A stretch of DNA of 64,000 bases from Adiantum capillus-veneris (GCA_014529385.2 CM043959.1:60462253-60526252), one strand, 5' to 3'; positions 1 to 11,501 are shown, numbered from the stretch's first letter. Made by a program: numbers and translations. Notes: generated by a model from the letters alone, not told the origin.

Positions 1-698
1 CCCCTGCAACCCCTTGGGCCTCGACCACGACCTCTACCTCTACCTCTGTTGGAGTTAGAATAGAAGGCCTGTTCAGAATTATTTCTGCCATGAGAAGAAG
101 ATGTGTCAAGGTTCTTCTCCTCAAGAATAAGCATAGAAATCAAATCTTGGAACACGGGGATGTCGTCTCTTGTATTCATGGAAGACCTAAAATGTACATA
201 CTCATCTCCTAGACCATCCAAGCATGCACGGACAATGTCATCATCTTCCACTGAGACTTTAATAGATCCAAGAGCCTCAATGATACTCTTGATCTTCAAG
301 GCATAATCATTGATTGAGAGGTTGTTCCTCTTAACCTGATTTAGCTTCGACTTTAGTTGAAGCTTCCTGGCCTTGGTGTTCACCTCGAACACTCTGCCTA
401 AGTTTCTCCATGCAATGGCGGGGGTTTCAGCATCCTGTAGATAGCCCATCATGCCATCTGTGATACTCATAGAAAGTCAATACATCACTTTGCTCTGGCC
501 TTGTTGCCAGTCCCTCAAAGCTTTCCTTTGTTCTGTTGTAGCATTTGCCTCGGGAATCTCTAGTTCCTTTTCATTGTCTCCTTCTACATAGTCCCAATAA
601 CCTTTTCCTTTTAGGAAATTTGTTATTCTGAACTTCCATATAGGGTAGCTATTTTTCTCAAGCTTCTCATTAACAATCTGACTTAAACCGTCAGACAT
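1..698 (-). pseudogene. gag: Copia-1 gag, one in-frame stop, cut by window edge
   Basis: The capsid precursor starts at the ATG at 698 (MSDGLSQIVNEKLEKNSYP), a typical copia gag N-terminus with the conserved Y-x-x-W-K segment of DUF4219/UBN2-type gags. A TGA at 479-477, after about 73 codons, interrupts it. The same frame then continues without a stop to position 1, through the UBN2 region (SLKIKSI-like and LDGLGDEY-like stretches around 300-200) into an Arg/Gly-rich tract at about 55-10. That tract normally precedes the CCHC zinc knuckle. The single stop makes it a recent pseudogene. Family assignment is by recognition of the protein, without a database search. Confidence 0.85.
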
Positions 699-955
699 CT
701 TGAAGCACTAAGACAAAATAGCTGCAATCTGCAAAAACCTACAAATCTGCTGAACCTGCTATCGTGCTACCTGTAACGCTTTCTACACTCAACGAGTGTC
801 CACAATCAAGCGTACATACAACCACTGTACTTGTACAGTGAATCTCTGTATACTGCACATTGGAGACCTGTTCATAAACTTGTGCATCTGGTCGTGGATT
901 GCGAACGAAGGGATTGTGATGCTCTTGCTCTCTTAGCCTCTCTTGCCTGCACCAG

Positions 956-967
956 GCTCTGATACCA
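956..967 (-). other. Primer-binding site, tRNA-iMet, of Copia-1
   Basis: The minus strand reads TGGTATCAGAGC, the complement of the 3' end of plant initiator-methionine tRNA. It lies immediately inside the LTR, where reverse transcription would be primed. Confidence 0.95.
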
Positions 968-1289
968 TGTAAAGAATGAGGATGCAAGAGAGCTACACAA
1001 GACAAGCACAAAGCACACAGAGATGGAAAGCTTCTTCTTCTTCTTCACAGAAAAGAGAGTACAAAATGACTAAGTGCTAAAGCTAAAAAGTAGCACATAT
1101 GTACATGCGGTCACTAAGTGTGAACTCGCTAGAAGCGTACTAGGCTAGCACTATAAGTGTAGTCCAGCTGTAGAATCACTGGCAGAGATCCTCCGTGTCG
1201 GTCACCTAACGCGCCAGTGAGTAAATGCCGTAAGTGGCCAAGACCCGTAGTGGATGCCAGCTCAAGGTGTAGAGCTCTACATCTCAACA
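968..1289 (-). repeat. 5' LTR of Copia-1 (322 bp)
   Basis: The outer end was set by the loss of gypsy RT similarity at 1290 and the inner end by the adjoining PBS. On the minus strand it begins TGTTGAGATG and ends CTTTACA, i.e. TG...CA termini. Its partner LTR is beyond the left edge. A CTT microsatellite-like run lies at about 1025-1040. Confidence 0.85.
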
Positions 1290-3699
1290 CAAAGAACACT
1301 CCAGTGAAGGTTCGATGAGGCCTGAACAGCTTCTCCATCAAGCGGTTGAATGTGGCTGGTGCATTGGTCAAGCCAAAAGGCATGACAATGTACTCATAAA
1401 GACAAAATGTGGTGCGAAAGGCGGTCTTTACAATGTCTCTATCAACTATCCTTATTTGATGATAGCCACTTTTTAGGTCAATCCTACTGAAGTATGTCAA
1501 TCCTTGTAGCTTATCAAATAGGTCTTCTACCCCTGGAATGGGAAACCTATTTTTGATAGTGATCCTATTTAGTGCTCTATAGTCGACACACATACGATAT
1601 GTGCCGTCTTTCTTTTGCACTAATAGCACAGGTGAGCAAAATGGAGATGAGCTAGGCCTAACCATGCCCTTCTCAACTAACTCATGCACTTGCCGCATAA
1701 TCTCCTCTTGTTGAGCTTGAGAAACTCTATAAGGAGGTTTGTTAGGCGGTGAACTTCCTGGAAGAAGTTCAATTGCATGGTCATCATTACCTCGTTTAGG
1801 AGGTAGCTCACAAGGGATGTCGTCAATAAAAACATCTTGAAACCCCTTGAGAAAATTGGATAACTCTAATTCCTTTTTGTTGCTTTTATTTTCTTTTGCT
1901 AAAGCATTAGGTTCATTTTGAGAATCTTTAACAAAAATCATGTACACAGAAATAGAGCTCTTTATTGACTTGTTGAAAGCTGGTGTATGTACAATGGGGA
2001 TAGTGTTACCCATTTCCTTAGCATCTATATACATGTCTTTTTTCCTGAACTTAAAGGAGATTCTCCTTTCAGGAAATGTAACATCGGCAGCCAGGCGGTC
2101 AAACCATGGTGCCCCTAGGATTACATCCTCATGCTTGAGAGGAGAGATAAAGAAGTACTCTTTGTCCACATAGCCTTGGACATGAAGCCTCAATTTCCCG
2201 ATTAAGGGAGTGACTGAAGCTTCTTGCCCCTTGAAGGCACTGTCTACTGGTAGGACATCTCCCATCTCGTAGGATTGTATGCCTAGCTTGGTGGCCAATT
2301 CTATACATATAAAATTGTGAGTAGAACCAGGGTCAAAGAGAATAAAAGCATCATGTTCTCTTACCTTTCCCCAAGCATGGCATAGAGGAGATCCTTTGTG
2401 ATGAGTTTGGTGAGTCTCCTCCTCTTGGATTTCAACCAAGGAAGCTCTAGGAGGATCTTGGCGGTTGTTCTTTTGGAGACAAGCGCGGTACGCATGCCCT
2501 TGTTCGCCGCACTTGAAACACCGGTTATCCTTGCGATAACGCTCAAGCTCTTCAGGAGAGAGTTTGTTCTTACCTTTGTAAACTCCCTTCTCTTTAGCTT
2601 TGTTGGAGTTGCCCTTAGGAGACTTTTGGACATTGTTCTTCCCCTTAGGCTCATTGGAACCCTTGTTTTCCGGGAGCTTATTATTTCTTTTAGCCCCCGT
2701 TTGGAAATTGATTCGTGAGGCCACCATAGTATGGTGTATTACCACCGATATGGTACGTGGCCTTTGGGAGTTGACATACTCCGCCATTTCTTCGGTTAAG
2801 CCCGCACAAAATTGTTGCTTTTGCTCTCCAAAATCCAAGTTTTTAAAGACAGTGGCTTTGAGTTGTAGGTCCCAAAACTTGTATACATATTTGTGGATGG
2901 ATTCATTGAGAGAGAGCTTTAAGCTTCGCCATTCGGTGAGTACTTTGTCTTCGGCATCGGTGGCCAAAAATTGCTTCATAATGGAAGCTCTTAAAGTTTT
3001 CCATGTTCGTGGAGCTTCACCGCTGGCTCATAGGCTAGACCACCATTGTCTGGCAGACTTTTGAAAGTGCATAGCTACATGGTGTAGTTTAGAGGACTCT
3101 ATGAAGCCCTCATCTCCAAACGCCGCATCAAATTGCTGGATAAAGGCCAAGACTTTGTCCGTAGCACCAAAGGTGCCATCATAGGCAAGGAAAGAGATGC
3201 TCTACCCTCCCTCTTTGAACTTCTTTAGCTTGGATGACCTCTTCCATGCGGCATAGGATTTCCTATGGCCTCTTCTTTTTGATGGTTCAAAGGTTGCACC
3301 ATCACTTTCTTCAGAAGGTGAAGAATTTGAAGAAGGTGGAGAAGAGGGTGACCTCTTTCTCGCCTTTTTCTTGTCTTGATCTTCGTCGTCTTTACCATCA
3401 CTTTCATAAGAGGAAGAGGATAAAGGAGATGGAGAAGAGGGTGTCCTCTTTCTCGCCTTTTTCTTCTCTTGCTTTTTATCATCCCTATTTGAATTATGGC
3501 GTGGAGAAGAGTGTGATGGTCTTCTCAGCTTTGGTGGTGATGGAGAGCGTTTAGCCCACCGTCTTCGTGGAGCCATCTCCGCCGAGGTGGCGGGAGAGTC
3601 ACTTCTTTCTCGTTCCTTCGGTGGAGGCTCTTGAGTTCTCCTTTGGGAAGGAGATGCATCATCAAGAAGTAAATTCTTGAGCCCTTCGTATGGATTCTC
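1290..3699 (-). pseudogene. gag-pol: Gypsy H gag-protease-RT (partial)
   Basis: One reading frame runs from 3699 to 1290 with two stops: TAG at 3204-3202 and TGA at 3030-3028. In order it shows a very basic Ser/Lys/Arg tract (3576-3202), a gag domain (around 3150-2750), a CCHC zinc knuckle CFKCGEQGHAYRAC (about 2520-2475) and a retropepsin motif LFDPGSTHNF (about 2340-2310; P instead of the usual S/T). RT follows, with [28 protein letters not shown] and [12 protein letters not shown]. Similarity ends at HRTFTGVFF, just before the catalytic DD box, where Copia-1 is inserted. The apparent C-terminal 55 residues of the open frame are translated LTR and not element protein. It made the polyprotein of a Ty3/gypsy element and is inactive here. 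Confidence 0.9.
3695..3699. repeat. Target-site duplication of Copia-2, left copy (TTCTC)
   Basis: TTCTC directly precedes the left LTR and is repeated at 9241-9245 directly after the right LTR. The match is perfect over 5 bp. Confidence 0.95.
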
Positions 3700-4474
3700 T
3701 GTTAAGTACGGAGCTTGATTTACCCTTGTAATTTTCTGTGGTAAAAGCGCACATTTGTAAGGCCCCCATTATGAGGAGAAGCCATCGTGCGTGAAGGAAA
3801 ATCACTCACCAGAAACCAAAATTTTCACGGACAAGAATCAAGGGCAACTTTAGAGGCCTCGGGGGTGGAGGCCCCCGAGACTTTTATTTCGCCGGAATAT
3901 TCCTTTTCATCGGATATTATGGCCGGATGGCGGCCGGAAAGTGGTTGAAAAACAATCGGTCGGTTGGCCGGTGGCCGGTAGTCAATGGCCGTTGGCTGGT
4001 GGTCGGAAGTCAATGGCCGCTGGCCAAATTCAAAAGCGGACTTGTCTTCTCAAGGGCGGCCACACATGGGCGGATTGGAGGGTCCGATTTGGACTTATTC
4101 GCACAAGGGTGGCTACACATGGTTGTCTCTCATAAGAGAGGCAGCCCTTTTGGCCTATAAAAGGAGGCCATTTCTACACACATTTCATAGTGTGAAGTTG
4201 ATGCAACAAGGTGAGTGTGAGGTGGTGAGAGTGAAGCAAGGCGGGAGCTCCATTAAGGGTATAATCCCTTTGTAAACTACTTCTTCTTTTGAAGTGCTAA
4301 AGCCATGTAGTGGCTGCTTTCCCGTGGACGTAGCCCACATTGGGTGAACCACGTATATCGTGTGTACTCTCTCTCTCTCTCTCTCTACTCTATAATCTCT
4401 TGTGTGTGAAATATATCTCTTTCCATTAAGTAATCTACTCAAAAATCTATTTAGCTACGTCTTATTTCCTAACA
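3700..4474 (+). repeat. Copia-2 5' LTR (775 bp)
   Basis: Starts TGTTAAGTACGG and ends TTCCTAACA. It carries GGCCGG-rich short repeats (about 3910-4025), a TATA box at 4156-4163 and a CT microsatellite (about 4370-4387). A ~25-bp GC-rich stretch near 3858-3883 is missing from the 3' copy. Confidence 0.95.
4156..4163 (+). promoter_or_regulatory. TATA box of Copia-2 5' LTR
   Basis: TATAAAAG in the LTR, also present at 8928-8935 in the 3' LTR. It is the likely core promoter for the genomic RNA, with U3 upstream and R downstream. Confidence 0.6.
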
Positions 4475-4476
4475 AC

Positions 4477-4488
4477 TGGTATCAGAGC
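4477..4488 (+). other. Primer-binding site, tRNA-iMet, of Copia-2
   Basis: TGGTATCAGAGC lies two bases after the LTR end and is complementary to the initiator-Met tRNA 3' end. Confidence 0.95.
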
Positions 4489-4547
4489 AAGGTTTGCTCG
4501 TAGCGAAATTATCTCAAGGAAAGGATTCCTTGAATTGAGTGGGAGTT

Positions 4548-7500
4548 ATGGCAGAGGAAGGGAAGCTCAAGATTGAGAAGTTCAACGGCAAAAACTATCA
4601 ACATTGGAAGATGCAAATTGAAGACTATCTCTTCCAGAAGGACCTCTATTTGCCACTAGGCGGTCTTGCAAAGAAGCCCGTAACAATGGCAGATGAAGCA
4701 TGGATTGTCCTTGATCGAAAGGCACTGGGAACAATCCGGTTAAGCTTTGCGTCAATGGTGGCCTTCAATGTTTCAGAGATGAAAACCACGGAGGACTTGA
4801 TGAAGTCACTTGACGACTTCTATGAGAAACCATCGGCATCCAATAATGTATTTCTTATGAAGCGCTTGTTCAATCTAAAGATGGCAGAGAATGGTTCAAT
4901 TGCAGAACACCTAAATGACTTTAACACAAACATAAGTCAACTTCGATCAGTGAAAATCAATTTCGATGACGAAGTGCGAGCTCTCCTTATACTATCATCT
5001 CTACCGGATAGTTGGGACAGCCTTGTGATGGCTGTAAGTAATTCTATCTCTGGCACAAATACTCTTAAGTTTGATGATGTTGTGGGTGTTCTCCTAAGCG
5101 AGGAAATGCGAAGGAGAAGCACAGGAGAATCATCAAGTGCTGCACTATCAGTGGAAACAAGAGGAAGGCCTAAGTAGAGGTTCAAAAACCAAAAGGGTCG
5201 TGATCACTCAAGGCGGAGCAAGTCACGCACAAAGTCAGTTCTTGAATGTTGGAACTGCGGCAAGAAGGGCCACGTCAAGAAGGATTGCTGGTCCAAGAAG
5301 AAGAAGGAGACAGAGTCTCAAGACAACAAACCAACATCGGAGGCCAATGTGGCACGTAAAGTAGAGCAAGATGCTCTAATTCTCTCATTAGACAATGTGT
5401 CTAATTCCTGGATAGTAGATTCCGGGGCTTCATTCCATGCGACACCACACAAGCAACATTTCCAAGACTACACCAAAGGTAATTTTGGGTATGTATACTT
5501 GGGAGATGATGAAGCTTGTGAGATTGTCAGCAAAGGTATAGTTTCTGTCAAAACTGCTAACGGAAATGAATGGAAGCTTAAAGATGTTAGGCATGTTCCT
5601 TCTCTTCGCAAAAATTTGATCTCTACAGGACAATTGGACGATGAAGGTCACAACATTGCATTCGGAAACAAACGGTGGAAGATCTCAAAGGGATCTTTGG
5701 TGGTTGCCAAGGGAGAAAAAGTCGGTACACTTTACTTGTGTACTGTTAGCACGCAACCTTCAGCTTGTGCAGCAACTACAGAAGTTGACAGTGCGGTGTG
5801 GCACTACCGACTTGGGCATATGAGTGCCAAAGGAATGCAAATCCTTCAAACAAAGAAGCTTCTACCAGGTTTGAAAGAAGTGGACTTAGAGTTCTGTGAA
5901 GATTGTGTTTATGGTAAACAAAAGAGGGTAAAATTTCAAAAATCAGGAAATGAAAGAAAAAATAAAAAACTTGAGTTGGTTCATTCTGATGTTTAGGGTC
6001 CTGCGAGTACACCATCACTTGGTGGCTCATTGTACTATGTAACATTCATAGACGATGCGAGTAGAAAAACATGGGTTTATGTCATGAAGAATAAATCCGA
6101 TGTATTTTCCATATTTCAAAGGTGGAAAGCCTTTGTGGAAAATGAAACAGGTACCAAGGTTAAATGCCTCAGATCCGACAATGGAGGCGAATATTGCAGC
6201 CAAGATTTTGAAAGCTTTTGTGCTAGCAATGGCATTCGGAGGCAAAGGACAACCCCAAAGACACCTCAACAAAATGGGATTTCGGAAAGGATGAACAGGA
6301 CAATCATGGAATGAGCAAGAAGCATGCGGCTACATGCAGGCCTACCACTTGAGCTTTGGGCGGAAGTTGTAAGTACGTCTGTGTACTTAATCAATCGGTC
6401 ACCCTCAACGGCATTGGATGGGGGAGTTCCAGAAGAGGCATGGACAGGTAAACCGGTGAATTATGCATTTCTCAAAGTGTTTGGGTGTGAGGCTTTCATG
6501 CACATAGATAGAAGCCTAAGATCAAAGCTAGATGCAAAGTCCAAAAAGTGTTTGTTCATTGGCTATGGAGAAGGAGACTTTGGGTATCGCCTATGGAATC
6601 TTGAAGATGGTAAAATCTTAAGGAGTAGGGATGTAATTTTTAACGAACAAAATATGTACAAAGATTACTTGGAAAGAAAACAAACAAAAGAAACAGGTGA
6701 TGAGTACATGGAGCTTGAGGACGGTGAAGACTCAAGGACTGCAAACAGTGACAATGTGCAACAACGTCAACCAAATGAGGAGCCTCAACCTATTCCCCGA
6801 AGATTTACAAGAGCAAGTAGACCTCCAGAAAGGTTTGTTCCTTCCTTCAACCATCTCTTGATCTCAGATTATGGAGAGCCGGAATCATACAAAGAAGCTA
6901 TGCAACATGAATCCAAAGAACAATGGACGAAGAGCATGCAAGTGGAGATGGACTCACTACATCGCAACCAAACATGGGAGTTGGTTGAGTTGCCTAAAGG
7001 TAAGCGGGCACTTCAAAACAAATGGGTGTACAAGCTGAAGGAAGAAGAAGGTGGGAAGAAAAGGTACAAGTCTAGGCTTGTGGTAAAAGGTTTTTCTCAA
7101 AAGAAAGGTATTGACTTTAATGAAATTTTCTCCTATTGTAAAAATGAACTCAATTAGGCTTATCTTAAGCCTTGTGGCTGCTCATGATCTAAATCTCGAG
7201 CAAATGGATGTAAATACGGCATTCCCTCACGGTGACTTAGAGGAGGATATCTACATGCTTCAACCAAAGGGATATGAAGTAAAAGGTAAGGAGAAAATGG
7301 TTTGCAGATTAAAGAAGAGCTTGTATGGTTTAAAGCAAGCATCAAGACAATGGTACTTGAAGTTTGATCAATGGATGTTGGATCATGGATTCACAAGATG
7401 CAACTCGGATCACTGCGTCTACATGAAGAATTTGGGAGATGGGAAATTCATCATCCTAATGTTGTATGTTGATGGCATGTTGATTGCAAGTGCTAACATG

Positions 7501-8427
7501 CAGGACATCAAAGACCTAAAAGAGGAGCTGTCCAAATCTTTTTCAATGAAAGATTTAGGTGCTGCAAAGAGGATACTTGGTATGAAAATATCAAGGGACA
7601 GGACGAAGAAGACAATAAAGCTATCTCAAGAAGATTACATCAAGAAGGTACTAGAAAGGTTTGCAATGCAAAATGCAAAACCAGTTTCTACACCTTTGGC
7701 TGGTCATTTTAAACTAACGAAGGATATGTGTCCAAAGACACAAGAGGAGATAGCCTATATGTCTAAAGTTCCATATGCTGCAACGGTAGGTTCTCTAATG
7801 TATGCTATGGTCTGGACAAGGCGAGACATTGCACATGCAGTGGGAGTTGTGAGTAGGTTCATGGACAACCCAGGTAAAGAGCATTGGCAAGCTGTGAAGT
7901 GGATACTTAGGTATCTAAAAGGGACAACAACAAATGCTTTGTATTTTGGAGGAACTGATATTTTTCTAGAAGGGTATGCTGATGCAGATATGGCAGGTGA
8001 CAAAGATACTCAAAGAAGCACTACTGGCTATGTGTTCACGGTTGGAGGCACAGCAGTAAGCTGGGCTTCAAAGCTGCAGAAAGTGGTTTCACTTTCTACC
8101 ATGGAAGCAGAGTATGTAGCAATGACGGAGGCAAGCAAAGAAATTATATGGCTTCACAGATTCTTAGAAGAGCTTGGATTCAAACAAGACAATTGTGTCT
8201 TGTACAGTGATAGCCAAAGCGCTATCCATCTTGCGAAGAACTCAGCCTTTCATTCAAGGACAAAGCACATTGAGGTGAGATATCACTTCATACGCACTCT
8301 TTTGGAAGAGAGACATCTAAAGCTAGGAAAGGTGCATACAAGTGAAAATCCTGCAGACATGTTTACAAAGGTGGTCAACAAGGAGAAGTTGAGCTTTTGC
8401 TCATCTTCAATCGGCATTCAAGGATAA
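4548..8427 (+). pseudogene. gag-pol: Copia-2 gag-pol polyprotein, broken
   Basis: The ATG at 4548 (MAEEGKLKIEKFNGKNY) was chosen because copia gag similarity begins there. In frame: gag 4548-5174; zinc knuckle CWNCGKKGHVKKDC from 5247; protease with DSGA at about 5418; pre-integrase H-C segment about 5795-5935; and an integrase core with D at HSD, D at RSDNGGEY and E in QQNGISERMNRT. Then RT (MDVNTAFPHGD, KSLYGLKQA) and RNase H (SLSTMEAEY). Breaks: TAG 5175-5177, TAG 5994-5996, TGA 6312-6314 and a one-base loss near 7131 that shifts RT into another frame. The RT catalytic box reads YVDG (7465-7476) instead of YVDD. The element is therefore inactive. The last stop lies ~60 bp before the 3' LTR, as usual. 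Confidence 0.93.
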
Positions 8428-8476
8428 GAAGCCAGAATAAAAAGCAGTCACAGGTCTGGTTTGGAGATCAGTCTCC

Positions 8477-8487
8477 AAGTGGGAGAT
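8477..8487 (+). other. Polypurine tract of Copia-2
   Basis: AAGTGGGAGAT abuts the 3' LTR. It is the classic copia plus-strand primer. Confidence 0.85.
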
Positions 8488-9240
8488 TGTTAAGTATGGA
8501 GCCTGATTTACCCTCGTAATTTTCTGTGGTAAAAGCGCACATTTGTAAGGCCCCCATTATGAGGAGAAGCCATCGTGCGTGAAGGAAAATCACTCACCAG
8601 AAACCAAAATTTTCACGGACAAGAATCAGGGGCAACTTTAGAGGCCTCATTTCGCCGGAATATTCCTTTCCGCCGGAATATTATGGCCGGATGGCGGCTG
8701 AAAAGTGGTCGGAAAACAACCGGTCGGTTGGCCGGTGGCCGGTAGTCAATGGCCAATGGCTGGTGGTCGGAAGTCAATGGCCGGTGGCCGGTGGCCGAAT
8801 TCAAAAGCAGACTTGTCTTCTCAAGGGCGGCCACACATGGGCGGATTGGAGGGTCCGATTTGGACTTATTCGCACAAGGGCGGCTACACATGGCTGTCTC
8901 TCATAAGAGAGGGCAGCCCTTTTGGCCTATAAAAGGAGGCCATTTCTACACACATTTCATAGTGTGAAGTTGATGCAACAAGGTGAGTGTGAGGTGGTGA
9001 GAGTGAAGCAAGGCGGGAGCTCCATTAAGGGTATAATCCCTTTGTAAACTACTTCTTCTTTTGAAGTGCTAAAGCCATTGAGTGGCTGCTTTCCCGTGGA
9101 CGTAGCCCACATTGGGTGAACCACGTATATCGTGTGTACTCTCTCTCTCTCTACTCTATAATCTCTTGTGTGTGAAATCTATCTCTCTCCATTAAGTAAT
9201 CTACTCAAAAATTTATTTAGGTACGTCTTATTTCCTAACA
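8488..9240 (+). repeat. Copia-2 3' LTR (753 bp)
   Basis: Starts TGTTAAGTATGG and ends TTCCTAACA, matching 3700-4474. It lacks the GC-rich insert of the left copy, has an extra GGCCGGTGGCC-type repeat near 8780 and a shorter CT tract. The TATA box is at 8928-8935. Confidence 0.95.
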
Positions 9241-9245
9241 TTCTC
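9241..9245. repeat. Target-site duplication of Copia-2, right copy (TTCTC)
   Basis: Identical to 3695-3699. Confidence 0.95.
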
Positions 9246-9543
9246 TTCTTCTTCCCAAATCGGAGAGATACCTCTTTTGGTAGTCTCACAAGGAGGCTTC
9301 CTAGGTGTTCTCTTGTCATGGTGATGAGCTTGGAGAATCCCATGAGCACGGAGCTGCCGTTGCACTTCACTTTGGAGAGATGGATTGCCCATGGCTTGTT
9401 GAAGCCTAGAAACAAGATAGTTAACAAGCATTGAAGCATAATTATTAGCTTGCTCATGAGCAAGCTACTAATGATGCAAAGTTATCATGAGCAAAATCAA
9501 AGTTATCCACATTAATTTCACTCTCTTTACTATTGTCAGCCAT
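9246..9543 (-). pseudogene. gag: Gypsy H gag N-terminus
   Basis: An ATG at 9543 opens MADNSKESEINVDN. After a stop and frameshift near 9450 the frame resumes as VSRLQQAMGNPSL, running into a Glu-rich stretch that joins in frame to the gag segment at 3699 on the far side of Copia-2. This links the two halves of element H. It is a short part of a capsid precursor and not functional. Confidence 0.7.
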
Positions 9544-9947
9544 TCTAACAACTTTTAGGTGTAAACTTTTTAGGTGTACTTTGGCACTTCAAGCCCTACT
9601 TGCTACTCCTCTTTACCCCTTTAGAAAAAGCACTCAAGCTATTGTACTCGCGGCTCGAATACCATTAATTGCAAGGAATAGAAGAGAGGGTCTTTCGACA
9701 CCAAAACAGCACCGGCTCCTGTCAAGCTTCTAATAGCTCAATAGTGGTTAAGCCGTAGGCAAGCCCCGTAGGACTCCACTATTAAGACCATAGCTCTCCA
9801 CGGTGATGCCCCGTTAACTGCACAAAGGTAGGTGCACTGCAAGGCTGAAAAATCCCTATTCTACTTACTCACAGGCAATTAATAATACTAACCATTTATA
9901 GCTAGCTTGAGGACCTCCCTTCTTGAGCAAGAAAAGAGAAACCTTGT

Positions 9948-9959
9948 GCTCTGATACCA
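9948..9959 (-). other. Primer-binding site, tRNA-iMet, of gypsy H
   Basis: The minus strand reads TGGTATCAGAGC, one base inside the LTR boundary at 9961. A ~400-bp untranslated leader separates it from gag. Confidence 0.92.
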
Positions 9960-9960
9960 A

Positions 9961-11151
9961 TGTAACATTTAATGGCCTAAAAACTTGTGTGTAGCGGAAA
10001 TTAGCATGAACATAGTGGGCATTTCATTAGAATAGATTCCTAATGAGAATTACAAGAGTGCTTGGGTGGAGAGAGCAACAAAAAGCATAACACCTAGTTA
10101 GATAGCATCAACAATACTTTCAAAAGAGAGAGAAATTAAGCTATTGACAACACTTGAGGACCGGATTTGCATGGAGCCGGTCCCCCCTCCAAAAGGCTTT
10201 GTATTATGGTTTCTCCCATCAAGAGAGACATTGTACAATACAATTCTTTGTGTTCCTTCAAGACTAGCTAGTGCAATGAAGATGAAAGCTTCATGCACTA
10301 AGCAAAACACTTAGCAAACACAACTTTAATTATCCCCGTTCTCAGACCCAAGACCTCACACACCTTCGAAGATGGTGAGAGCTAGCAGGGTATGAGAGTA
10401 GATTGAGAGGAAGAAGGAGTATCTTACGAGAAAGATGTACATCTCCTCACATAATCACTCATATTAGCATAGCTTTAGCTTAGTAATTAGCTTGATAGAG
10501 GAGATGATCATGCATTGAAGCTTGGCTCTTGGTTGGATTTGCATCAACAAGCCAAGAGTGTGTCGATGTAGGCTTCTATCTCACAAGCTTGGAGTAGGTG
10601 ATGAGCTCTCCATTAAAGCTTGGGAAGAGATAGTCTTCTCTTTCTTCACACATGAGATTGTGTGAGTGTGTGTGTGATAATGCCTTGAAAAAATCAGCCC
10701 CCTCTCTCTCTTGGGAGAGCCCTCTTGCTAATTGCTCTTGCAGGCTCCCCATTGGACCTCCCCAAGTCAAGCCGATGGCTATTAAGCAGCATAAGTGATA
10801 GCCTTCTGACATGTGTCCCCCTTTCCCCTTTTGTGAGAGCTTTAGGTAATTTAATAATTAAACTAAACTCTCATTGGACCCCTTTGCCTCCTGGCCAATA
10901 GGAATCAGGCAAGCCATTGGGCTCATGAATGCTCATTGGACCCCTTGGGAGATTGTCCAATAGTCTTCTAGGAGATTTAATTCTCATTGGTTCTTTTATT
11001 AAGTGTTTTTAAATTAATTAAACTAGATTTACTCTAGCCTAATTCTCATTGGTCCACCTCCAAGGCCATCCAATAGGAATTGGGCACACCTTGTGGGCAT
11101 CTGGGCTAGGGAGCTGACACGTGTCCCTAATTCCCTTTGTGTAAAGGGAGC

Positions 11152-11185
<34 letters not shown>

Positions 11186-11501
11186 CTTTCTCTCTCATCC
11201 CCTAGAAGAAGGGCTCGCCCCCTCCTATGTAGGGATATGCAAAGACTTTTTAGTTACACACAAAGCATCCAATTTCCCCTAGGGTTGACCTTTGGACACA
11301 ACCTTTGAATTTTGGAACCTTAGCATTTTGGAAGTCTTAATGGGCTGAACCTTAGGGTCTTTTTAGCCCATTGTTGCACATGGCTCTTTTGCAGATGGCC
11401 CCCCCTTTGGATCCCTATTTTCCCTCCTTTGGATCGCTACTGTGGCCGGTCTGCTAGCTTAACCAATATTCTAGCTTTTTCTCCCCTGGCACTTCCCCAC
11501 A
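9961..11501 (-). repeat. Putative 5' LTR of gypsy H (~1.54 kb)
   Basis: The inner end is fixed by the PBS (plus strand begins TGTAACATTTAATGG). The outer end at 11501 (CTTCCCCACA) is the best TG...CA candidate and is uncertain because the partner LTR is outside the window. It contains several CATTGGACC/CCAATAG pairs (about 10870-11090) and a TG microsatellite (11155-11184). Confidence 0.55.
11155..11184. repeat. TG microsatellite (15 units)
   Basis: Uninterrupted TG dinucleotides inside the putative LTR of gypsy H. Confidence 0.95.

Larger units (their letters stand above)
1..1289 (-). mobile_element. Copia-1: 5' part of a Ty1/copia retrotransposon nested in gypsy H
   Basis: Reading on the minus strand: a 5' LTR (1289 to 968), an initiator-Met primer-binding site directly abutting it (967-956), then gag running off the left edge. 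The element interrupts the reverse transcriptase region of gypsy H, whose coding similarity stops exactly where the LTR begins. CAAAG at 1290-1294 would be the target duplication, but its partner lies outside the window. Protease, integrase and RT are not in view. One nonsense codon breaks gag. Confidence 0.9.
3700..9240 (+). mobile_element. Copia-2: complete Ty1/copia element with two LTRs
   Basis: 5' LTR 3700-4474, PBS 4477-4488, gag-pol 4548-8427, polypurine tract 8477-8487, 3' LTR 8488-9240, flanked by the TTCTC duplication. Domain order (gag, protease, integrase, RT, RNase H) defines Ty1/copia. It is inserted in gypsy H gag. The LTRs are very similar but differ by point changes and indels, so it is fairly young. 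The polyprotein has three stops and one frameshift. Confidence 0.96.
1290..11501 (-). mobile_element. Gypsy element H (Ty3/gypsy), split by Copia-1 and Copia-2
   Basis: Minus-strand order: putative 5' LTR (11501-9961), iMet PBS (9959-9948), leader, gag N-terminus (9543-9246), Copia-2 insertion, rest of gag, zinc knuckle, protease and RT (3699-1290), then Copia-1. RNase H, integrase and 3' LTR are to the left of the window. The gag frame can be followed across the Copia-2 target site without a shift, which confirms that the two pieces are one element. Confidence 0.88.

Noticed and set aside
1129-1289. C-terminal extension of gypsy H polyprotein
   Set aside because: The frame merely runs on through the Copia-1 LTR; gypsy similarity ends at 1290.
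3225-3554. Basic and hydrophobic frames overlapping the gag region of gypsy H
   Set aside because: Alternative-frame shadows of the Ser/Lys/Arg-rich gag segment.
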